From an uncultured Gammaproteobacteria bacterium (GTDB lineage: Bacteria; Pseudomonadota; Gammaproteobacteria; PS1; Pseudothioglobaceae): DNA of 55,412 bases. Below the pieces are notes generated by a model that worked only from the letters and a program-made list of their open reading frames with translations, made no database searches and was not told the DNA's origin. Each line of letters opens with the position of its first letter. Positions within the stretch are counted from its first letter, which is position 1. The stretch is from the NCBI GenBank assembly GCA_902512305.1, contig CABXIU010000010.1, positions 1-55,412 on the forward strand. Reading direction: 5' to 3'. Position numbers and translations under genes: made by a program. Below are positions 25,221 through 33,667 of the stretch, piece by piece.

Positions 25221-27278
25221 TTAATTTGAGTTTAATCTGATAAGTGTATCAGCTGCAACAACTCCATTTTTCTCTTTTAACACTAATAATGGATTGATAT
25301 CCAACTCCTCTACATCATTAACTTTGATTAATTCAATTACAGACATCACTACATCTATCACAGCTTCAATGTCTCCTTTTAAGTCATCTCTATAACCTTG
25401 AAGCAATTGGTAGACTTTTAATTTTGATAAAGCCTGCTGAATATCCTCTCTACTAACCGGCAAAATCAGTACTGAGCTGTCTTTCAAAAGTTCAACAAAT
25501 ATACCGCCCGCACCAATAATAATATGCTTGCCAAAAGTAGGGTCATGATCAATACCAATAATAAGCTCACAAACAGAACCTTCAATCATTTTTTCAATAA
25601 GAAGTACAGAACTAATCTTAAATAAATCATTGCACGCCTCTTCCAACATTATTGAATTTTGGATATTTAATCTTACGCCGCCCAATTCTGTCTTGTGTGA
25701 CAATTTAGTAACTGAGACTTTGAGTGTGATTGGATAAGTAATGTCTTCAGCAGCCTTTAAAGCTTCAGTTAGATTCTTAACTAAGAACCCCTTTGGAATT
25801 GGAATGCCGTATTCCATTAGAAGTTGCTTGCCCTCAAATTCAGTTAATTGTTTATTAATTTTATTTTCTCTGTGGGTGTTTAGAATTTTTATTTCAGGCA
25901 TTGGTTTGCTTGCAAAAGCTTGCCCAATTTTGTAGGAGTGGTTGAGTGCTTTGAGACAAATATCTAGACCAATCATAGGAGCAATACCTAAATTCAAACA
26001 CTCTTCTATAATTCTTTTTGGCATGCAGTCATCCATAGATGCTAGCACTATTGCTTTTTCACTAGTTCCTGAGATGGCATCTGAGAGTGCTAAAAGAGTT
26101 GAATCCCAGTCTTTTTGTTCCGACTCTTGAGTTTTGGGCCAATCTAATAAAAGCATTGTTGCAGCAAATCGGTCACTAATCATTGCCTTGAAGCACTCAG
26201 ATGTTCTTTTTCGATCACCCCAAATAAAAGTATGATAATCAAGTGGATTATCAACCTCAACATATTCATTTAGTGTTTGCTTTACTCTGGCTTTGTGGGA
26301 TTTAGTAAGGCTTGGGAAGGTAATCTCCATACCGTCAATTAAATCGGCCATCATCCCTGCCTCTCCACCCGAACAACTCATTGAGGCAACACCGTTATGT
26401 TTAATGACACCCAAAACACTAATCAGTTTTAGAGTTTCTAGAAACTCTGGAACAGTATCTACTCTGGCAACTCCAAGTCGCTCAAAAAAGACACTATATA
26501 ATTCATCTGAACCAGTCAATGAACTGGTATGACTGAGAGCAATCTTGGCAGAGGCTTTTGTTTTCCCTGATTTGATTGCAATGATTGGAACTTTCATTTT
26601 TTGTGCTCTTCTTGCAGCAACATCAAATGACTCAACGTCAGAGATGCCCTCAATGTGCAAACCAATTGCGTTGACTCTTGAATCATCTAGCATCGCATGA
26701 ATAATATCTGCGATATTAGTGTTTGTTTGATTTCCAAGAGTGAACATATAAGCAATTTGAAGGCCAGAAGACTGCATAGTCATATTAAGACCTATGTTTC
26801 CACTTTGAGTAATGATTGCAACACCCTTAGCAACAGGCTCACATCCATGGACATCTGGCCAAAGAGCAATACCATCCAAGCTATTGATAAAGCCATAACA
26901 ATTTGGCCCAATAAGTGGCATTCCATCAGCAGCTTTTAGTAGTCTCTGATTCCGCTGAAACCCTTCTTCACCAACTTCTCCAAATCCAGAAGCATATAAA
27001 ACTGCCCCGCCACCACCCATTGACTTTAAATCAGATACAATATCAATAGCAGTTTCTGCATTAACAGCTATAAATGTCGCATCAGGAGCTTCAGGTAAAT
27101 CTTTAATATTTCTAAAACATTTGATACCTTCAAGCGAATCAAGAGAGGGGTGTATCGCCCATATTTGTTTTTTAAAACCTAACTTAATTGACTCTTTGAT
27201 CGCAAAATTTGCCCCTCGATTACCAACTACAGCAATTGACTTTGGTGAAATTAATCGACGCAAATTACCCTTGTTCAT
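25221..27278 (-). CDS. NDP-forming acyl-CoA synthetase (ACD family, fused alpha-beta)
   Basis: The protein is 685 residues. The alpha half has a CoA-binding Rossmann domain (1-125; SPKSIAVVGN, PLIGPNCYG) and two ligase domains with phosphohistidine H250 (ALSHTSSLTGSD). The beta half is an ATP-grasp domain (about 465-685; LMEYGIPIPKGF, HKTELGGVRL). Family members form an acyl-CoA from acid, CoA and ATP through a phospho-enzyme; the DMSP-CoA ligase DddX belongs here. Co-transcription with caiD makes a trimethylammonium acid (carnitine, crotonobetaine, gamma-butyrobetaine) the most likely substrate, with DMSP as alternative. It replaces the AMP-forming CaiC of E. coli in this setting. Substrate is inference. 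Confidence 0.85.
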   Translation of the reverse strand: MNKGNLRRLISPKSIAVVGNRGANFAIKESIKLGFKKQIWAIHPSLDSLEGIKCFRNIKDLPEAPDATFIAVNAETAIDIVSDLKSMGGGGAVLYASGFGEVGEEGFQRNQRLLKAADGMPLIGPNCYGFINSLDGIALWPDVHGCEPVAKGVAIITQSGNIGLNMTMQSSGLQIAYMFTLGNQTNTNIADIIHAMLDDSRVNAIGLHIEGISDVESFDVAARRAQKMKVPIIAIKSGKTKASAKIALSHTSSLTGSDELYSVFFERLGVARVDTVPEFLETLKLISVLGVIKHNGVASMSCSGGEAGMMADLIDGMEITFPSLTKSHKARVKQTLNEYVEVDNPLDYHTFIWGDRKRTSECFKAMISDRFAATMLLLDWPKTQESEQKDWDSTLLALSDAISGTSEKAIVLASMDDCMPKRIIEECLNLGIAPMIGLDICLKALNHSYKIGQAFASKPMPEIKILNTHRENKINKQLTEFEGKQLLMEYGIPIPKGFLVKNLTEALKAAEDITYPITLKVSVTKLSHKTELGGVRLNIQNSIMLEEACNDLFKISSVLLIEKMIEGSVCELIIGIDHDPTFGKHIIIGAGGIFVELLKDSSVLILPVSREDIQQALSKLKVYQLLQGYRDDLKGDIEAVIDVVMSVIELIKVNDVEELDINPLLVLKEKNGVVAADTLIRLNSN

Positions 27279-27284
27279 AAAGCG

Positions 27285-28442
27285 CTATTCAAATGGTCTG
27301 AGTAATGATCTAGAAATAATATGCCTTTGTATTTCGCTTGTTCCATCCCAAATTCTCTCAACTCGATGATCTCTCCATATTCTCTCTAAAGGGAGTTCAT
27401 CCATCAATCCCATGCCACCTAAAATTTGAATAGCTTCATCAGAAATCATTGCAAGCGTCTCGGTTGCTTTGAGTTTTGCCATAGCGGCGTCACTGTTTGA
27501 CATTTCGCCTTGAGTATCCTTCCATGCAGCCTTCAAGGTTAGAAGTTCAGCGGCATTAAGCTCCGTTGACATATCAGCAAGTTTAAAAGATACGCCTTGA
27601 AATTTTCCTATCGTTTGACCAAATTGTTCACGTGTTGCAGCCCATTCTGTAGCAATCTGTAAAGCCCTTTCAGATCTACCAAGGCACATTGCTGCAACAG
27701 ATAATCGAGTGGCACCTAGCCACTCATTGGCAACATCAAATCCATGATCGACCTCACCTAAAACCTTCGATTCATGAACTCGGCAATTATCAAAATTAAG
27801 AATAAAATTATGATAACCCCTATGTGAAACACTATTGTAGCCTGGCTCAACTGAAAACCCTGGAGTACCCATATCAACTAAAAAACTTGTTATCTTTTTC
27901 TTTTCACCTCTCGAAGTTTGTTCAACTCCAGAAGCAGCAAATAAAATAACATAATCAGCCATATCTGCATGACTAATAAAATGTTTAGAACCATTGATTA
28001 CAAAAAACTCGCCGTCTCTTTCAGCTTTACACTTCATAGAGCGAACATCAGAGCCCGCATTTGGCTCTGTCATAGCAAGACAGTCAACCTTATCTCCTCG
28101 TATTGTTGGGAGAAGATATTCATCAACCTGTGCCCCTTTGCAAGCCAATAAAATATTGCTTGGTCTGGCCACAATATACTGGAGACCAAAATTAGCTTTC
28201 CCCAATTCCTTTTCTAATAAACATAATGTAAGTGAATCTAATCCACCGCCACCATGAACCTCAGGCATATTACATGCATAAAGACCACTTTCAATTGCTT
28301 TTTGTTTTATTTGATCAACAACTGATTTCTCAATCTGATTAGTCTTCTCGACTTCATCTTCAAAAGGATAAAGCTCTTTTTCAACAAAACTTTTGACAGA
28401 GTCAATGATCATTTGTTGTTCATTTGAAAGACCAAAATTCAT
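27285..28442 (-). CDS. acyl-CoA dehydrogenase in the caiD operon
   Basis: The product is 385 residues from ATG 28442 (MNFGLSNEQQ), which has AGGA about 8 bases upstream. A longer frame begins far inside the thioesterase gene and is rejected. The FAD-binding and substrate segments MTEPNAGSDV, WAATREQFGQTIGKFQ and QILGGMGLM are typical. The position of the usual catalytic glutamate (YEGTSE in MCAD/SCAD) reads WDGTSE, giving aspartate D366. A likely reaction is gamma-butyrobetainyl-CoA to crotonobetainyl-CoA, the dehydrogenation that precedes CaiD. It is not close to E. coli CaiA by eye. It starts 22 bases after the thioesterase stop. Confidence 0.87.
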   Translation of the reverse strand: MNFGLSNEQQMIIDSVKSFVEKELYPFEDEVEKTNQIEKSVVDQIKQKAIESGLYACNMPEVHGGGGLDSLTLCLLEKELGKANFGLQYIVARPSNILLACKGAQVDEYLLPTIRGDKVDCLAMTEPNAGSDVRSMKCKAERDGEFFVINGSKHFISHADMADYVILFAASGVEQTSRGEKKKITSFLVDMGTPGFSVEPGYNSVSHRGYHNFILNFDNCRVHESKVLGEVDHGFDVANEWLGATRLSVAAMCLGRSERALQIATEWAATREQFGQTIGKFQGVSFKLADMSTELNAAELLTLKAAWKDTQGEMSNSDAAMAKLKATETLAMISDEAIQILGGMGLMDELPLERIWRDHRVERIWDGTSEIQRHIISRSLLRPFE

Positions 28443-28464
28443 TTCTATTCCTATAAGTAAATAA

Positions 28465-28989
28465 TTATTTGATTTGCATAACTCGACCTTTTTGCTTCGG
28501 TAAAGGTAATTTTTTATGACAACTCCAGATTTTTTGAAGTATTTTAAATACAGATTCATCAATCTCATTTGCCCTAGCTTTTTTCATATCAACGTGGACC
28601 AGCATTTGCTCAGTCGTCGCCAACAATTCACCACTATTGCCATGAAGCATTTGATGAAAAATGTGTAGTTTTTTTGAGTCAAGACCGAGTATTTGAGTGC
28701 TAAACTTTAATGGCTCGCCATGTGAAGCCTCTAAATAGTAATTAATGTGAGTTTCTACGGTATAGAAAGATTGTCCGGCCAATCTGTAATCATTATCAAT
28801 GCCAATATATTGAAATAATGCATCTGATGCATCGCCAAATGCATAGAGGTAAAATGATTCGCTCATATGGCCATTGTAGTCAATCCAATCTGAATGAACT
28901 TTGGCATTATAAAGAGCCAAAGGCTTATCTAAATTATCGTCTTGAGAATAATATTGATACTCTCTTGTTAGATATACTTCATTGTCCAT
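28465..28989 (-). CDS. hotdog-fold thioesterase, betainyl-CoA thioesterase-like
   Basis: The product is 174 residues from ATG 28989 (MDNEVYL); an in-frame TTG two codons upstream is less likely. The 4HBT-type hotdog core has VHSDWIDYNGHMSESFYLYA, GDASDALFQYIG and YTVETHINYYLEA, then LATTEQMLVHVD. From memory this segment order matches the betainyl-CoA thioesterases that accompany, or are fused to, L-carnitine dehydrogenase in Pseudomonas and rhizobia. Those release glycine betaine from betainyl-CoA. It is first in the leftward operon ending with caiD. Substrate identity by context is moderate; a general thioesterase cannot be excluded. Confidence 0.82.
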   Translation of the reverse strand: MDNEVYLTREYQYYSQDDNLDKPLALYNAKVHSDWIDYNGHMSESFYLYAFGDASDALFQYIGIDNDYRLAGQSFYTVETHINYYLEASHGEPLKFSTQILGLDSKKLHIFHQMLHGNSGELLATTEQMLVHVDMKKARANEIDESVFKILQKIWSCHKKLPLPKQKGRVMQIK

Positions 28990-29044
28990 ATTCAATTAAT
29001 AACAAATGTAGAAATAGAATGTTATGAGAACTCAATTAATTATG

Positions 29045-29054
29045 ATTATATAAT
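29045..29054. promoter_or_regulatory. shared palindromic -10 region of divergent thioesterase and engB genes
   Basis: ATTATATAAT reads TATAAT on both strands. On the minus strand TTTAGA lies 16 bases upstream of it (29067-29072), a fair sigma-70 promoter for the thioesterase-caiD operon. On the plus strand the box is 28 bases before engB, without a clear -35. Overlapping -10 boxes mean the two promoters may exclude each other. Confidence 0.5.
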
Positions 29055-29082
29055 GGAATGAAAGCCTCTAAACTCTTGAATT

Positions 29083-29688
29083 ATGCATAATTTTTATCGT
29101 CAAGCAAAATTTCTTTTATCCTGCCCCTCTCTGAAAGGCTGCCCAAATGATAGTGGCTATGAGGTGATATTTGCTGGTCGCTCTAATGCTGGGAAATCCA
29201 GCGCTATAAACACACTCACAGAGCAAAAAAAATTAGCCAAAGTTAGTAGAACTCCGGGAAGAACGCAACATCTTGTATTTTTTGATTTAGGCAATGATCG
29301 AAGACTTGTCGATCTTCCTGGCTATGGATATGCCAAAGTACCCGATGCAATCAAACAAGATTGGCATCAAAATATGAGTGAATACTTTGACAATCGGAAA
29401 TGTATTAAGGCTGCAATACTTGTCATGGATAGTCGCCATCCATTTAAACCTTTTGATCAAATGATGCTTGAATGGTGTATTAATAGTAAAGTGCCAATTA
29501 ATATCTTATTGACGAAATCTGACAAATTAAAAAAGGGAGCTGCTAGCTCAGCAAAACTTTCGGCTTTAAAAACAGTGCAAGATTTTCCATCTGTCAACGT
29601 TCAACTATTCTCTTCTTTAAAAAAAGAAGGAGTTTCTGAACTCTGCGTGTATTTAGATAAAGTATTTGAAATAAGTAATGAGAGTTAA
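29083..29688 (+). CDS. engB: ribosome biogenesis GTPase EngB (YihA/YsxC)
   Basis: This 201-residue TRAFAC GTPase is needed for large-subunit assembly. G1 is GRSNAGKSS (32-40 region), the G2 region has [13 protein letters not shown]3 is [12 protein letters not shown]4 is TKSD and G5 is FSSLKKEG. All are diagnostic of EngB. Length is normal. The gene is divergent from the thioesterase and overlaps the next gene by 11 bases, which suggests translational coupling with a DNA-repair nuclease, an uncommon pairing in my experience. Confidence 0.96.
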   Translation: MHNFYRQAKFLLSCPSLKGCPNDSGYEVIFAGRSNAGKSSAINTLTEQKKLAKVSRTPGRTQHLVFFDLGNDRRLVDLPGYGYAKVPDAIKQDWHQNMSEYFDNRKCIKAAILVMDSRHPFKPFDQMMLEWCINSKVPINILLTKSDKLKKGAASSAKLSALKTVQDFPSVNVQLFSSLKKEGVSELCVYLDKVFEISNES

Positions 29689-32176
29689 TCTAGACCTCTC
29701 AACGATACAAGCAACCGATACGATTATTGTTGCGAATAACCGACAAGCTCTTGCTATTAAGAAATCACTTAGTAAAACTTCTAAAATGCCTAAAGTATTT
29801 TCATATCAGTCTTGGCTTGAAAGATTTTGGATAAGCAACAATCTAAATCAAGACAATCGCTTTCTAACTCAGCTTGAATTTAGGTTTTTATTAAAAGAGT
29901 TTATTAAAGATGCGTCAGTTAAGAACCCTGAAACTTTTATTGAAGAACTCATTAAATGTTACAAGCTCTGTAAAAGCTACCGAATAGAAATTGACAAAAT
30001 CTCAATCCTGCCATCAATTCCAACTAAGCTATTTGTTGAATTAATCGGTAAATATGAAAAATTTAAAATTAATAATCAATGTATTGATCAAACTGACATC
30101 TTTCATTCATGTTTAAAACCTCTTCAACAAACCAACAATGAAATTGAGAATTTCTATATCTATGGTTTTAACGAACCAACAACTGAACAAAATAAACTTT
30201 TCAAAATACTAGAGTGCAAGCCTTTATTCGCTCAAAGAACTCATAATAGCTCACAAAATTTCTCTTTCGTTGATCAAGAGTCTGAATTAAAAGCCATTGC
30301 AAAATGGGCCAAAAAAATTAGCGAAAAGAACCCTAGCAAACAGATCGGTGTTGTCATACCTAATTTAAATGAATTGCAACATTTGGTTAAGTCGACCTTT
30401 GACCAGGAGTTCTCTTCAAGCCTAATTGAGACCCATAAAAAACCCTACAACATGTCTTTAGGGATATCACTTAGCGACTATCCATTAATTAAACATCTTA
30501 TTTCAATTATGAGATTATCCAATCAATTTTTGAATGGATATGTTGAATCTGAACTATTAAGACAGGTTGTTACATCACCTTACGTAAAAGATGCCAGTAA
30601 TGAACGAAACAATCGTGCACTTCTCGTTAATAAAATTTTACGATTGGCTGAAACTGAAATAAAAGCCAACAAAATCATTCATTTATGCAATGACTGTCCA
30701 GCTCTAAAAGAAATTTTAATTGCGCTGAGTAAGGCCAAATTTCAAAAAAAATTATCGCTTGAGAATTCTTTAGACCTAATCAACTCAATATTGGTTGATT
30801 GGGGTTTTACTTCAGATAGAAATCTTTCAAGTAGTGAATATCAGATCTTTGAAAAGTACCAAGCTGAAAGCTTAGTCCTAAACAAATTATCATTTTTTTA
30901 TAGAAAAACGAATCTTTCAGATGCGATTGAAATATTAATAAATCATATGAATGCTGTAATTTTTCAACCGCAAAGTGGCCCTGCAAATATCCATATATTG
31001 GGATCTTTAGAAGCAGAGGGTTTATTTTTTGATTTTGCTTGGGTCTCAAGTATGACAAGTAATTTTCTTCCAGGAAAAATAAAAATGCCTTTATTTATTC
31101 CTCCAAAAATTTCTATTGAATACTCTTTACCTGGAACAAGTTTCAAACTAATAGCTAAAGAAAGTGATATAACACTGAATAATTTAAAAAATTTAAGTAA
31201 TGATCTGACATTTAGCTTCTCAAAGACCTCTAATAACCGCGATGAACTTCCAACACCCTACTTAAAATTTCAAGATTATCACGCTACCACTAATGAACAG
31301 AAATTCCAAAGAGAAATGACTCTTATTGAGGACTTCAATGCGCCAAAGATCACTAAATTTGAAATCAAGAGAGGGGTCAAAACCCTACAAGATCAAATGA
31401 GCTGCGGATTTAAAGGCTTTCTGAATAGACTAGATATCCAAGAATTTAATGAATCTCATATCGGCATTAGTAGACTAGAGCAGGGCAATTTAGTTCATAC
31501 AATTTTAGAGATTTTTTTCAACGAAATTTCGTCCAGCTCTGAATTACAAAAATTGTCTGAAACAGATCTACAAACTCTAATAGACAAACATATAGAAACT
31601 GGATTAAAAGAAATAACTCAATCTAACTTCAAGTCAAATGAAAAAGATAGGCTCAAAAAAGTAATCAATAAATACATTGATCTTGAAAAGACTCGAGAAT
31701 ACTTTCAGGTCATAGAGACAGAATCAGAATCTCAAGTTGATATAAATGGCCTAAAGTTTTCTACCCGAATTGACCGAATGGATCAAATAAAGGATGGTTC
31801 AAAACTTATCATTGATTACAAAACAGGTAAAAATGTAAAGTTAAGTCAACTCATTAGTGAGCCGCTAGATCAAGCTCAGCTTCCAATATATGCAATTACA
31901 CATGAAGTCGATGGAGTTGCTTTTGCAGCCGTAAACTCCAATGACTGTCAATTTAAAGCAATAACAAAAAACAAATATGACTTGCCATTAAGTAGTCAGT
32001 CCGTTAACAGAATGCCGGAATGGAAAAACCAAGTTTCGCAATGGAAAATAGAGCTCACTTCAGCTAGCAAACAATTTCAAAATGGCAAGGCAGAAGTTCT
32101 TCCACAAGCTAATGCTTGTGACTTTTGTGATTATGATTTACTTTGTAGAGTCGATAAATCGGGCTATAACAGATAG
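29678..32176 (+). CDS. AddB-like PD-(D/E)XK nuclease with Fe-S cysteines (probable DNA repair protein)
   Basis: This 832-residue protein has a long N-terminal region resembling inactivated UvrD/AddB helicase folds (no Walker A seen) and a C-terminal RecB-type nuclease domain. Visible nuclease motifs are [12 protein letters not shown], the catalytic IIDYKTGK and QLPIYAI. Four cysteines (C576, C814, C817, C823) have the spacing of the AddB iron-sulfur staple that clamps the nuclease domain. It matches the TIGR03623-type 'probable DNA repair protein' family. No AddA/RecB-type partner is in the window. It overlaps engB by 11 bases and its 3' end overlaps the convergent cca gene by 39 bases. Confidence 0.85.
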   Translation: MRVNLDLSTIQATDTIIVANNRQALAIKKSLSKTSKMPKVFSYQSWLERFWISNNLNQDNRFLTQLEFRFLLKEFIKDASVKNPETFIEELIKCYKLCKSYRIEIDKISILPSIPTKLFVELIGKYEKFKINNQCIDQTDIFHSCLKPLQQTNNEIENFYIYGFNEPTTEQNKLFKILECKPLFAQRTHNSSQNFSFVDQESELKAIAKWAKKISEKNPSKQIGVVIPNLNELQHLVKSTFDQEFSSSLIETHKKPYNMSLGISLSDYPLIKHLISIMRLSNQFLNGYVESELLRQVVTSPYVKDASNERNNRALLVNKILRLAETEIKANKIIHLCNDCPALKEILIALSKAKFQKKLSLENSLDLINSILVDWGFTSDRNLSSSEYQIFEKYQAESLVLNKLSFFYRKTNLSDAIEILINHMNAVIFQPQSGPANIHILGSLEAEGLFFDFAWVSSMTSNFLPGKIKMPLFIPPKISIEYSLPGTSFKLIAKESDITLNNLKNLSNDLTFSFSKTSNNRDELPTPYLKFQDYHATTNEQKFQREMTLIEDFNAPKITKFEIKRGVKTLQDQMSCGFKGFLNRLDIQEFNESHIGISRLEQGNLVHTILEIFFNEISSSSELQKLSETDLQTLIDKHIETGLKEITQSNFKSNEKDRLKKVINKYIDLEKTREYFQVIETESESQVDINGLKFSTRIDRMDQIKDGSKLIIDYKTGKNVKLSQLISEPLDQAQLPIYAITHEVDGVAFAAVNSNDCQFKAITKNKYDLPLSSQSVNRMPEWKNQVSQWKIELTSASKQFQNGKAEVLPQANACDFCDYDLLCRVDKSGYNR

Positions 32177-33217
32177 TCTTTCTTCAGCTAATTCCTGGGC
32201 AATATTTAGATTCTTTAAATCTGTTATCTTGATTGAGTTCAGCTGAATTTTTAGCTGAACTATAGGTGAGGTATCTATTTTTAAATTCTCAAAAGTATTC
32301 AAAATTAATTCAAATCTTCTTTGCCTCCTCAATCCATCTGTTTTGAGAAAGAAACTTAGAATTTCTTGAGGCTTATGAGATAAAAAATCGGATGAGAAAC
32401 CATGCCAAATAGAGACAAGTTCAGCAATCTGTTGTATATCTTTTGGACACTTAAGGTGATCACAAAGCGACTGAATGTTGCTAGATTTTTGCTGGTAAAG
32501 CCACATTGCAAACTTTACTTCTCCAATCAGATCTGGTTGATCTAATAACTGAAATTCTATGTTTTGATTCATTTCCAACATTGGAAATAGTCTTTGATAA
32601 GCCCCAGATTCAATCAAAACTTCAAAAAAAATAGAGGGTGATTCTGTATTCATTGAAAGATAGATTTCTTTAAACACTCTCTCTGGAGTTAACACATCAA
32701 CCTCACCGGAGTCCACCATAATTTTCATTAAATCAAGTGTTTTTGGATTTATAGTAAAACCAAGATGATTAAAACGTGAAGCAAGTCTTGCTGTTCTTAA
32801 AATTCTCACTGGGTCTTCTGTAAATGCTTCAGATACATGACGAAGTTTTTTTTGTTTTAGATCATTTAAACCACCGAAAGGATCAATATATTCCCCACTA
32901 CCATTCTTGCTTTGTGCAATTGCATTAATTGTTAAATCTCTTCTAGAAAGATCCTGTTCTAATGTAACCGATTTTGATGTATCAAATTCAAAACCTTTAT
33001 ATCCTTTAGAAACCTTACGCTCCAGACGAGCAAGAGCATATTCTTCATTAGTTTGTGGATGAAGAAATACTGGAAACTCTTTTCCAACCTGACGAAAACC
33101 CAATGATTTCATTTCTTCAGGAGATGAGCCCACTACGACATAGTCCTTTTCTGTTTTTTCAGTAGCAACACCTAAAATCTTATCTCGGATTGCCCCACCT
33201 ACCAAAAATTCCTGCAT
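32138..33217 (-). CDS. cca: CCA-adding enzyme / tRNA nucleotidyltransferase
   Basis: The product is 359 residues from ATG 33217 (MQEFLVGGAIRD). The upstream extension in the same frame is AT-rich and lacks homology, so it is rejected. The class II nucleotidyltransferase head shows LVGGAIRDKILG and an EKDYVVVG catalytic acid region, then RRDLTINAIA and DPVRILRTARLASRF. It adds or repairs the tRNA 3'-CCA end. It is shorter than E. coli Cca (412), and I see no HD phosphohydrolase motif in the C-terminal part. The 3' end overlaps the AddB-like gene by 39 bases in opposite orientation. Confidence 0.92.
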   Translation of the reverse strand: MQEFLVGGAIRDKILGVATEKTEKDYVVVGSSPEEMKSLGFRQVGKEFPVFLHPQTNEEYALARLERKVSKGYKGFEFDTSKSVTLEQDLSRRDLTINAIAQSKNGSGEYIDPFGGLNDLKQKKLRHVSEAFTEDPVRILRTARLASRFNHLGFTINPKTLDLMKIMVDSGEVDVLTPERVFKEIYLSMNTESPSIFFEVLIESGAYQRLFPMLEMNQNIEFQLLDQPDLIGEVKFAMWLYQQKSSNIQSLCDHLKCPKDIQQIAELVSIWHGFSSDFLSHKPQEILSFFLKTDGLRRQRRFELILNTFENLKIDTSPIVQLKIQLNSIKITDLKNLNIAQELAEERLSVIARFIDSTK

Positions 33218-33234
33218 ATTAATAACTCTAGATA

Positions 33235-33264
33235 TTGATGTTGATATTAAATTTCTCTTATAAT
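33235..33264 (+). promoter_or_regulatory. msrB promoter with very short or no leader
   Basis: TTGATG (33235-33240), 18 bases, then consensus TATAAT (33259-33264). The msrB ATG begins only 6 bases after the -10. A start of transcription at the usual distance would fall on or next to the A of the ATG. There is no Shine-Dalgarno sequence between. Confidence 0.55.
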
Positions 33265-33270
33265 ACACGA

Positions 33271-33645
33271 ATGAATAAAAAGAAGAATTTATCACCCGAA
33301 GCTTATCATATCACTCAAGAATGCGGAACAGAGCCGCCTTTCTCTGGTGAGTACTATAACCATAGCGAAACTGGAAACTATAACTGCATCTGTTGCGATG
33401 CACTGCTGTTCGAATCCAGCACTAAATTTGATTCAGGAAGTGGCTGGCCAAGTTTTTATGAACTTGCAAATAATGATTGTGTCAGACAACTAGAAGATGA
33501 TTCCTTAGGTTATATGAGAATTGAGGTGAGATGTTCTTCATGTGATGCTCATTTAGGTCACGTTTTTCCGGATGGACCTCAACCAACTGGAAAACGTTAT
33601 TGCATCAACTCAGTTGCTTTAAGTTTTTCTGGAGATGAGTCATAA
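33271..33645 (+). CDS. msrB: peptide-methionine (R)-S-oxide reductase
   Basis: The product is 124 residues from ATG 33271 ([13 protein letters not shown]). A longer frame begins upstream inside the promoter and is rejected. The zinc cysteines are C39, C42, C88 and C91, and the catalytic cysteine is C111 in [18 protein letters not shown] and [11 protein letters not shown] are invariant MsrB segments. It repairs methionine-R-sulfoxide in oxidised proteins using thioredoxin. There is no signal peptide, so it acts in the cytoplasm. It is monocistronic, divergent from cca and convergent with a TSUP gene. Confidence 0.96.
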   Translation: MNKKKNLSPEAYHITQECGTEPPFSGEYYNHSETGNYNCICCDALLFESSTKFDSGSGWPSFYELANNDCVRQLEDDSLGYMRIEVRCSSCDAHLGHVFPDGPQPTGKRYCINSVALSFSGDES

Positions 33646-33667
33646 CTGGATTAAACGGAAGGCCTTA

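Noticed and set aside
28443-28568. 42-residue N-terminal extension of the acyl-CoA dehydrogenase
   Set aside because: It overlaps the thioesterase coding region and is basic, low-complexity sequence unlike the family; ATG 28442 has a good ribosome-binding site.
33218-33295. 26-residue N-terminal extension of Cca
   Set aside because: It crosses the divergent promoter of msrB and has no family similarity; ATG 33217 begins the nucleotidyltransferase fold.
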